From contig NZ_JAERVK010000011.1 of NCBI RefSeq assembly GCF_016745425.1, positions 1 through 64,000 of the forward strand: a stretch of DNA of 64,000 nt. The letters run 5' to 3'. Below are positions 10,802-20,600 of the stretch, one piece after another. This stretch comes from Candidatus Methylomicrobium oryzae (GTDB taxonomy: Bacteria; Pseudomonadota; Gammaproteobacteria; Methylococcales; Methylomonadaceae). The notes beneath the pieces were generated by a model that was not told the DNA's origin, did not search any database, and saw nothing but the letters and a program-made list of their open reading frames with translations. The translations under genes and the position numbers were made by a program. Numbering within the stretch: the first letter of the stretch is position 1; every line of letters starts with the position of its first letter.

Positions 10802-12124
10802 ATGACACAAAATACTAGGGGCAATATATCGTCCCCGGATTTGCACACTAATGACTGGTCGATACGGCTCATCGGTACAGTAATAGTGATACTGACATTC
10901 GGCATCTTTGGCGGATGGGCATTTTTGGCGCCGATTGATAGTTCCGCATTGGCACCCGGGGTTGTTGTTGTAAAGTCGCATAGAAAAACCGTGCAACACC
11001 TGGACGGGGGAATTGTTGCCAGAATACTGGCCAAAGACGGAGATTTGGTCAATGAAGGCGATCCATTATTGATTCTTGACGATACGCAGCTAAAAGCCCA
11101 AATGGAAATTGCGCGTAGCCAGTTCATTAGTTTGGCTGCGCAGGCGGCTCGGTTGCGTGCGGAAAAAGATCAACTCAATCAGATCGCTTTTCCTGACGAG
11201 CTGAAAGATGACAGTGACCAAAAGGTAACTGAAGCCAAAAAGGCTGAAATCAATGTTTTCAAATCCAGAAAAACCACCCATGACGGCGAGGTGGCGGTGC
11301 TGAGAGAAAGGATCAGCCAGATATCCAGCAAAATAAAAGGCTTGCAAGCCCAAGTCGAAAGTAAGAAGGTCCTGGTCGATTCGTTTGGTGAAGAAATTCA
11401 TGATTTAAAAGAATTATTGGCGGAAGGATATGCCGATAAATTACGCTTGCGAGACATGGAGCGTAGTCATGCGATGCAAAATGGTGAAATCGCCCAACTG
11501 AATGCGGAAATCGCTACCAATCAGATGTTGATCAGCGAAACTCGCCTGCAGATTATGCAGATACAAAAGAAATTTCAGGAAGAGGTTGCCAGCAAGCTTA
11601 GCGAAGTACAGGCGCAGCTGAACGATGTCAATGAGAGACTGTCCGCGACAAAAGACAAGCTTGACCGCATCATCATCAAGGCACCCGTCAGCGGCATGGT
11701 AATGGGCTTGTCGGTGCATACCCAGAACGGAGTCATATCGCCAGGCCATGCGATTCTCGATATCGTACCGAGAGATGCCGAGTTAATTATCGAGGCCCAA
11801 GTATCTCCTAATGATATCGATCGCGTTTCGGTTGGTCTGCATGCCGAGGTGCGTTTCAGCGCCTTCAAGCAATCGCAGACCCCGAAGATGGACGGCACCG
11901 TTATTCAATTATCGGCAGACCGGTTTGTGGACGATCAATCGGGCACGCCTTACTACCAGGCGCGTGTCGAACTGACTCCGGAAAGTCGGAAAAAGCTCGG
12001 CAAGCTTCAGCTGGTCCCGGGGATGCCGGCAGAGGTTCTGATCAATACGGGAGAAAGAACCTTGTTCGAATATTTGGCGCAGCCTGCAACCAATGCGTTC
12101 GCACGTGCATTTATCGAAGATTAA
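10802..12124 (+). CDS. Type I secretion periplasmic adaptor, HlyD family (PrtE/AprE type)
   Basis: The 440-residue membrane-fusion protein has one transmembrane segment (about residues 20-42), a lipoyl half (VVVKSHRKTVQHLDGGIVARI), a long coiled-coil hairpin (about 95-280) and the second beta half (IIKAPVSGMVMGL). It bridges the ABC exporter to the TolC-like channel. It starts 18 bases after the exporter stop and ends ten bases before the next gene, so the three are one operon. Confidence 0.94.
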   Translation: MTQNTRGNISSPDLHTNDWSIRLIGTVIVILTFGIFGGWAFLAPIDSSALAPGVVVVKSHRKTVQHLDGGIVARILAKDGDLVNEGDPLLILDDTQLKAQMEIARSQFISLAAQAARLRAEKDQLNQIAFPDELKDDSDQKVTEAKKAEINVFKSRKTTHDGEVAVLRERISQISSKIKGLQAQVESKKVLVDSFGEEIHDLKELLAEGYADKLRLRDMERSHAMQNGEIAQLNAEIATNQMLISETRLQIMQIQKKFQEEVASKLSEVQAQLNDVNERLSATKDKLDRIIIKAPVSGMVMGLSVHTQNGVISPGHAILDIVPRDAELIIEAQVSPNDIDRVSVGLHAEVRFSAFKQSQTPKMDGTVIQLSADRFVDDQSGTPYYQARVELTPESRKKLGKLQLVPGMPAEVLINTGERTLFEYLAQPATNAFARAFIED

Positions 12125-12134
12125 TAGGTGCCGA

Positions 12135-13484
12135 ATGACTAAGTCCAATCTTCTATGGGGGGTGGTATTCTGCTTGTTTAGCGCGGTAGCGTTGGCCGAT
12201 GATTTGCTTACTGTATATCGCCAGGCCTTGGAGGGCGACCCTACGTTGAAGTCCGCGGAGGCTAAATCGGAAGTCGGAGCTGCACAAAAAGGCCAAGCAC
12301 TCGGTCAAATGCTGCCGCAGATCAATGCTGTCGGCAACTGGTCGAAAAACCAACAAAGAACAGATACCGGCCCGCGAGCCGCGAATAGCTCTTATGTCGG
12401 TACCCGCTACTATGTTTCGCTTAGCCAGACCTTGATCGACTTTGCGAAATTTTGGGAATGGCGGCGCGCGTCCAAGGTGGAAGATCAATTTGCCTCCGAA
12501 GAAATTGAGTCGCGGAATGAATTAATCTTCAATGTGGTCGATCGTTATTTTGCTGTGTTGGAAGCCGAGGATCAATTGGAGTTTACGCGCTCGGAAAAAC
12601 AAATGACCCAGCACGAATTGGATCAGGTGCAAAAACAATTCGCCAAGCAGGTGTTAAAAATAACCGATGTGTATGCCGTGGAAGCGCGTCTCGATCAAGT
12701 GGTTGCCGACGAGATAAAGGCGGAAAGTCAACTGGTAACCAGTCAGCAAGGTTTGCGTGAATTAACGGGGATGGCACCTTCGAGTTTGTGGAGGCTTCGT
12801 GAAAACATCGAGTTTAAAGAGCTTGAAGGCAAATTGCAGCAATGGATCGATATGGCGCAAAGTCAAAACCCTCTCTTATCGGCCAAGCGTATTGCTATAG
12901 AGGCAGCGGAGAATAATGTTGCCGCACAAAAATCCAAGCATTTGCCAGTCGTAGATCTGCAATTGAATTTCTACGATACCAATACCGGATACAATAGTCA
13001 GCGTTTAGGGGCGGATATACAGACCCAAGTTGCGGCGATCAACGTTAATGTGCCGATATTTTCGGGTGGAACCACCACTCATCAATTATTTGAAGCCAAA
13101 AGCAAATTGCGATTGAGTCAATACGACAATGAAATCGCCTTGCGTTCCTTGACTAAAGAAACCAGCGATGCGTTTCTCACCACTAATGCCGATGTCAAGC
13201 GCATCAAGGCGGGCCGAAAATCGCTCGAATCGGCGGCCAAATCGCGTGAATCGATGGCGCGAGGACTGTATTACGGTATAGTTACCATCAGCGACTTTCT
13301 CAAGGCGCAAGAAAATGAATTTGCTGCGAAAAGGGATTTGGCGCAGGCTAAATACAGCTATATTCGCAATCACATTCGCTTTTTGTTGGCCATCGGTTCG
13401 CTTGATGAAAACAACTTGCGCGAAATCAACGACTGGCTGGAATCGGCAAAATCGAGCCCGGCTGCAAACGCTGAAGAATCATAA
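12135..13484 (+). CDS. Type I secretion outer-membrane channel, TolC family
   Basis: The 449-residue product has a signal peptide ending near AVALA and two TolC-type helical repeats (LTVYRQALEGDPTL in the first; PLLSAKRIAIEAAENNV opening the second). The ATG at 12135 gives a normal signal peptide; the frame is open upstream into the adaptor gene. With the two preceding genes it completes a dedicated type I secretion machine. Codon 449 is followed by a long gene-free stretch. Confidence 0.92.
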   Translation: MTKSNLLWGVVFCLFSAVALADDLLTVYRQALEGDPTLKSAEAKSEVGAAQKGQALGQMLPQINAVGNWSKNQQRTDTGPRAANSSYVGTRYYVSLSQTLIDFAKFWEWRRASKVEDQFASEEIESRNELIFNVVDRYFAVLEAEDQLEFTRSEKQMTQHELDQVQKQFAKQVLKITDVYAVEARLDQVVADEIKAESQLVTSQQGLRELTGMAPSSLWRLRENIEFKELEGKLQQWIDMAQSQNPLLSAKRIAIEAAENNVAAQKSKHLPVVDLQLNFYDTNTGYNSQRLGADIQTQVAAINVNVPIFSGGTTTHQLFEAKSKLRLSQYDNEIALRSLTKETSDAFLTTNADVKRIKAGRKSLESAAKSRESMARGLYYGIVTISDFLKAQENEFAAKRDLAQAKYSYIRNHIRFLLAIGSLDENNLREINDWLESAKSSPAANAEES

Positions 13485-14656
13485 GCTATAAAAGTCGCTG
13501 CAGAAGCTTTCGCTTTTTCGTGCCCGAGCTGGAACTTAGGAGTCGGAAGAGGCGTGTCAGAATCCCTCCCCCCCCCTTTTTTTTTTGTTTCTTGTGCTCT
13601 CCGCTGCTGGGTTTTCAATTTCTTCCTGGCAAGTACTTCTAATCTGGAGATTGGGATGCAGCGACCTGACAACCGGCCATGCGCACGAATTCGGATGGAG
13701 TCCGAATTTAGCCGGATTCGGAGTATCTCTACCTAAACTGTAACAAATGAAATGCCCCGTCTGTGATATATTGAGAAAGATGGATGAGTCCTAAAAAATG
13801 CTGGCTTATATGCAAATCTAATCAATAAACTGATGGGGTCGGAATAAAACGCGAGGCTTTCTAGAATCACTGCGCTCACTTCGAGTGAAGTATGCAAGAT
13901 AGAGGTGTGAATTTGTTCGTACAGAACGATGCCCGAAAGGCACAGATAAATTCGCGTCTGCAAAAAATAAAAGAATTCTGAAATATCTCTAAAAGCCAAT
14001 TGAGATTGGACGAATTTTATTAATATCCATAACCTGGGTGTCGTAGTTCTGTTGGGCTTTACGTACTTGTATTTTTCCCTGTCTGACCCCTTTGTCTTTA
14101 AGGTGAAAAAGCCATTGTTAGGGTATGATTGACCCAGCGTGGTGCAAGAGCTGGCAAAAGTAGTGCAAAGCTGCTTTGTTATCCCCATTTTGTGTTGGTC
14201 GACTGTTGGACGAAAGTATTTATCGACCTGGGTCCGGGTCATTCAGCGGCGATACAGTTAAACTAATATATGATTCATAAAGGGAAGATTATTAGTGGCA
14301 TGAAATCTGCATTTATATTGCTGTCGATGCGGTTTGGGAAAACGCAACAATCTTTGGAAGATGGGCAACAAAGTGGATCGTATGGGGCTGTCATAAAGCC
14401 TTTTGGGGAAGTAATCCGAAAATAATTTGATAAAAATCATCAGTTTGTCTGCGTAACTGAATGATGTTCTAAGAAAATCCCCAAAAAGCTAGACAAAGTT
14501 GCTTAAATGTCACTATACTTTATACCGCGACAATGGACTGAAATTACCAATCTGCATGATGCCAGCGAAAAGCCAAGTCAGTCGATAACCGTTTGGGCGT
14601 GGCGTTGCTCATCTTTAACTGTTATAAAACAGAAATTTATGTAACCGGAGTAAATT
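13485..14656. other. Long gene-free region upstream of the RTX gene
   Basis: These ~1.17 kb contain no convincing protein gene. Composition is visibly more AT-rich from about 13700 onward. Near 13568-13586 a run of nine C is followed by ten T. A GTCTGACCCC motif near 14079, of the kind often found near REP-associated elements, suggests decayed repeats. A candidate promoter lies at 14490-14519. The rest could hold regulatory sites, a small RNA or degraded mobile DNA; nothing more can be supported. Confidence 0.5.
14490..14519 (+). promoter_or_regulatory. Candidate promoter for the RTX gene
   Basis: TAGACA (14490-14495), 18 bases and TATACT (14514-14519) resemble a sigma-70 promoter. The predicted transcript would have a leader of about 130 bases, ending in a small hairpin (CTGTT...AACAG near 14620) and a GGAG ribosome binding site at 14647. 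Confidence 0.4.
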
Positions 14657-17600
14657 ATGACAATTAGTTCTACAGAAAAAGCTCAAGCCATCATTGGCGC
14701 CCTTGAGGGATATGGGATCGACTTTAAGCCAAGCCAAAAAGCGGCACTGAGCAAAACCATCGTCAGGCTGTATGAAAAAGCCCATAGAGATGACGCTTAC
14801 GTATCTAACTATGTCGGAAGCCGCCTCTTTATACAAAAGCAGTTAATAAAGAATTTTAAGGACCTGGGCCTGGGGGATACCGATGGAAACGGTAAGCTTT
14901 CAAAAGCCGAAAAAGCGGTTTTGTTGGCCGACGTAAAAGCGGATCTGAAAACGGCCGCCGAAACTGGCCTTGGCGGAGGCGGAGAGCCGACTTCCGGTTT
15001 GACGTTAAGCGCCGATAAACAGGCTATTACCGAAGGTCTTGACGGTGTTACCTTTACGGTTACAGGTACGGCAAATACCACCTTGGTATGGGAAGTCGAT
15101 ACCAGCCACAGCGAAGACGTTAATTCTGCAGTGGGTTCCGTTGTTTTGGATGCAACCGGCAAGGCCACTTTCACTATCAGCGCCCTGCAGGATTTGCTTG
15201 CGGAACCGTCCGAACTGTTCACGGTTACCTTGAAAAATACCACCGGCGAAGTACAGACGACTAAAGTCGTTCAGATCAACGAGAATCAAAACCTCAACAA
15301 AACCTTCAATCTTACCTCGCAGACTGCTGCCGGTGCAGACGTAATGCGGTTGACCGGTGATCAGGATGCGCGCATCGATGTAACCGCCAACGACAATCAA
15401 GTCAAGGGTCTGGATCTGGACGGAGACGGCGTCATCGAATTGAACGGTGTTGAAAACAACAACCCGACGGCGTTGGATGACGGCAAGGACTTCGAAATCG
15501 TTGATGCTTACAGCCGTGATTTGCTTAATCAGGGCAATATCGCCCAAAACTATTTGGGCGACATCGCGTTTGACGGCACCGGTTTCGCTGGCGATGGCGT
15601 TAATACCGACGGCAACATTTTCCTGGGCGGCCTGGGTGCGGACACCGCATTTGGCGGCATCGGTAACGACTTCATGGCGGGCGGTGGTATTGCCCAAGCC
15701 CGCGGTTGGGGCCAAGATTCCCTGAAGGGCGGTCGTAATGCCGACTTCTTCTTTGCTGAGTTTTCCGGTCTGGACGCTACCGATGGCAGCAGTCTGTGGA
15801 TAGACGGCGGCAATACCGCCGATGACAACGCAGCGGGCGTAGGCCAAAGTGCGCAGGACTCTGACTGGTTGCTCTTTGAAGCCTCTGATGATGACGAGCC
15901 AGTGCAAATTTGGCTGACTGACAGCAGCGGCGGCATTGATCCGGGTCATGGTGAAGCAGAATCCCGTTCGGGTGAGTTCATGGATCTTGACGATGTTGAA
16001 AACATCGATGCCTCAGGCAACCTGTACGGATTCCTGGACGATGTGAATGTCGCGATCGGCGCTGGCGGTAAAATGGTCAACGGCGAAAACGTTGGCATCG
16101 GTACTTCCGCACAATTGCACATAACTGGCAGCACTGTTCGCAATATCCTCATCGGCGGTTACGACAACGATTATATCGAAGGTCGTGATGGCGATGACTT
16201 ACTGATGGGCGGCAACCTGCGTTACGCGTTGAACAACCCGAATGCGGCCGGCATTGTCAATGACGGCAGGGATACGCTGATCGGCGGAGATGGCAACGAT
16301 GACATCGTATTCGAAGCGGACGGCGGCGCTATTGGCGGCGGTGAAGACGATGATACCCTGTGGCTCACTGATCAATCTCTCGGTACTCAAACAGCCGACG
16401 ATTTGACTACCGACGGCGTATTGCGTTTCGATCTGAGAGGTCAAAACATCAATGATTCCGCTGGTTACGGCGGCGCGGACGTAGACGGCACGCAAGACCA
16501 GACCAACTACAGCGGCAGTGCCCGCGTGACCGTGACCGATATGGAAAACGTGATCGCCACCGGCCTGGGATCGATCGACTATCTGGCGTCCGGCGCGAAT
16601 GATCCGGAGCTGCATTTCGCAAATCAACAAAACCACTTCGCTTATGAAGGCGATCTGGATTTGCGCGGCACGTACGGTGACAACATCTTGTATGCCAATA
16701 CGGGCGACGACGTGATCGAAGGCCGTAAAGGCAACGATTTGTTGTCGGGCGGCGAAGGCAACGACGACTTCATCTTCCATTTGGGTTCTATTGTCAATAA
16801 CAATGCTCAGGAAGTTGCTGCGGATGGCGTGGATGTAATCTGGCGTCAAGTCGATGCGAACGGCGACAATATTTGGGATACGGATGCCGACGGCAATTAC
16901 CTCTATGGCCAGGATTTCGGCTTGGATGCAACCGCCACCGTAGGTTCTTCCGTGCTCAAGATCGCGATTGAAAAAGCAGGCGGCAATGCGCCGGGCGACG
17001 AGTTGTCCGATGTGGTCAATTTCGTGTCCGAAATCACCACGGGCGTCAAGGTTGGGGATACTTTCCAAAGCATCACCTTGAATACCGCTGCGATCAAGGC
17101 GGCGACGACCTACCAAGGACTGACCGATGCGATTAATGAAGCCTTGGATGCAACATCGTTTGGTACGGATCTGCAAGCCACCCTGCAATCTGATGGCGTA
17201 ACGATCTACATTACCGACGCGCTGGGCCGCGAGTTGGCGGATACGACCACGGAAGTGGCGGGCGCGGGCGTTACCGTACAGCAAAAGGCAAACACGCAGA
17301 CCGCCAATACGTTTGCGTTTGGGGAAGCCGATGTAACGGTATCTCAAGATCGTCTGATCTATGCCGCCTATGAAGACCGTGCCGATGGCGAGTTGCGCGA
17401 CGATGATGCCGTGCTGGGTTCCAACGTCAGTCTGGGCCAAGAAGGCTATGCCGAAGACTTGGTGATCAATTTCGCCGAGGATGGTACGCGTATTGCCGAA
17501 GACCAGACTTATACCCTGACGTTTGACAATCTCACGACTCAGGATAAAGTGACCATCCTGGTCAACGGCGTGGAATACTCCCTGCAAGTGGGCGTGGATC

Positions 17601-20600
17601 TCGACGGTAACATCATCGGTAACGAAGATGGTCCGTTCGATAGCCAGGCGAATATCCAGGCAAATTTCCTGGATCGTTTGACCGACTTCATCAACACTTT
17701 TATGGACGATGACACGGCTTCCGGTGAGTTGAGTGCGTCTTTCAATGGTACTGACACCATTACGCTGACCCAGGCCGACTATAACGGCGAAGAAACCGTG
17801 TTCATGATCGAGCCGACCGTGACCATTCAAAATCTGTCCAATGGCGAGCCGGCTACTGTCACGGTTGAGAATACTTCGCAGCATGAAGTGCTCCTGTACC
17901 AATTCGACGGCCGCGACGGCAATTTGAATAACGACAACGTGTTGTTCATCGGCGATAGCGGCATTAACCGCTCGACCCTGGAAACCGCTGAAGATGCAGG
18001 TTCCACCATCGTTGGTAAAAATGCCGTGCTGATCGACAACAAGGTCGATACGCATGCGGAAAGCGTTGCCAACACTGGGGAAACCATTGTCAATAGCCAA
18101 GCCACCAATGCCTGGCTGGACAACCAAGTGGAAATCTATTCCGTACACGGCGATGATTTCCTGCTCGGCGGTCAAGGTAACGACACGATCAGTGGCGGCA
18201 CCGGTGACGATCGTGTAATTGGTTCCTTGGGCGCGGACGACCTCGACGGTGGTAAGAACTACTATGCCGTTAAGGTATTGGGTGAAGCCAAAACCCGTGT
18301 TTATGAGCTGAACAAGTGGGAAGCGGCCAATCCTTCGAAAGTGGCGGCATTGACCGGTCTGAACATTTCTTCGATTGCCCTGATCTCACAAGCGGAGACC
18401 GGCGTCACGTTGGCGAGCGGCGTATTCGATGATACGTTGCAATTCCAGCAGGCTGATTTCGCGGCGGGTCAAACCGAGTTCACCATTACGCTGAACGATT
18501 ATGTAGTAAACGGTGGCGCGATCGAATTCCGCAACGACGGTGCCGGTACGGTTGGCGTAGACGTGGACGGCGATGGCGATTTTGAATCCACCAGCACCTT
18601 CACCAACTTCGAAAACATCCGTACGGTATCGGGTGTCGGCAAGGCGGTAGCAGGCGATGGTCAAGGTAACGACACTCTCGATGTGTCCGGATTGTCTACG
18701 GATGCAGGCGGCATCAGCTATAACTTGACCAACGACGCGGGCTTCAGCGGTCCGGGCGATGTGCGTTACAGCACCGATGCGTTCGTTACTACGGACGGTG
18801 ATAGACCGGCCGAGACCGACTATGAGCAGCTCGTTATCAAGGTCGATGGTGTGGAAAACGTCATCGGAGGTTTGGGTAACGACTTGGTAATCATCGACGA
18901 AACCGAAGCGGCCAAAAACAACACGTTCCAGGCAGGATTGGGCGTTGACCGTATCGAGTACCGTAATGACTATAACGGGTCCGAAACGGCTGAGCCAACG
19001 GTTACCATTAAAGTCAACGTTGCGAACGATACCGACCATGTCGTCATGACGGGAGGTCGTGTCGGCTCGACTGTGGCAACAGACATTTTGACCGGCGTCG
19101 AGTACATCGCGCTCAACGGCAATACGGCCGAAAGCGTCCGTGCGGACGACGTGATCGATGTGACGGCCATGACCACCGGTGCCGTAGTTGACTACACCAA
19201 CGGCGAAGTACGCGACCTCAACGGAAATGTCCAGCTGACCATCGAAGGAATTTATGAGATGGAAAATGTTTGGGCCGACGGCAATGATACGGTTATTGTC
19301 GCTGACGAAGACATCATGAGTCAGAATGCGCAATATGACAATGACGACGAAGATGTTGCCTTCGCGACATTCATTGACTACGATGAACTGGATGCCAACA
19401 ATCAACGTGTCGCGTTTGCGGATCAGGATTCTGCTCAAATCGTGGATGTAGAGAATCAGAACTTGTTCACCTTCGACCTAAGCCGCGTGGGTAACGATGC
19501 TGATGTCGATACCGTGGATTACAGCCAGGCGCTGGACTCCATCGCCACCGTTGTAAGAACCGGTAGCGATCAGTATGTACTGGTTGATGAAGACAGCAGC
19601 CCCGATGACAGCTTTGGCGGCAACTGGGTTACCCGCGTCGATCACCTGATCAGCGCGGAGCGCATTGTAGCTTCGCAAGCTGAATCGGTACTGGACTTCA
19701 CCAATTTCGGTCAAGCCGTCGAAATCAGCTTCCAATTCGATCCGCTCAAGGCCAATGCGTCGACAGATCAGTTCGAGAGCACGATTCGCATTGCCGATGC
19801 CAGCAGCAATGAAATCGCGGGCGTGCCGACCTACGTGGAACGCTACGACCTGAATAAGAATGTATCAGTCGATCCATTCAACAATGCTACCTGGAACCGC
19901 ATCGAAGGCAGTGACTTTGGTGAAAGCATCAAGTATGACGGCAGCGAAGACCTGACCAACCTGGCCGGTGTGGATCACCGTTATTCCGACGACACGCTCA
20001 ACCTGCGCGGCGGTAATAACGTGGTTTCCTACTTCCAGCTGGAAACCAGCATTAACGCGGTAATCAATGTCTCTGAGTTCGATGCTGAAAACGCGACCAC
20101 TACCGGTTTGATTGATGCCACTGTGTCCTTTGAAGACGGCACCGGCACCAATACGATCCTGGCGGGTAGCGGCGAACACCATATCACGTCTTATACCAGC
20201 GACAATGGGATTGCGGCGGGTAGCTTGAAGCTGGAAGCGTCTCAGGATGCGGAAGACAGCCTGACCTTTACGGGGACGACCGACAAGATCTACTTCCTCG
20301 GCACGTCGGCCGGCGTAATCGATGTCAAAATCGGTGATCTGGACACCATGCGTCTGACCGGATTCGAGATTCTGAAAGATGCGGAAACCAACGATGTCTA
20401 TGACATGAAATCGCTGGCCAACGTTCATGGTAACTTGACGCTTGTTGACGGTTTGCAAGGCTTTGGTGGTGACCACGACACGATCAAGGTCTACGACGAC
20501 GCCATTAACTTTAATGGTGCCGGCGCAAATACCATCAGCCTAGCAGCACTGGACGCTCCGGCTCCGGGTGGCTTTGGCTTCGACTTTGATGTACTGGACG

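Noticed and set aside
13733-14242. A 169-residue minus-strand open frame in the gene-free stretch
   Set aside because: There is no ribosome binding site, domain or coding-like codon bias; the region is AT-rich non-coding sequence.
16199-18175. A 658-residue open frame antisense to the RTX gene
   Set aside because: It lies wholly inside a strongly supported gene; long antisense frames are expected in such repetitive, biased sequence.
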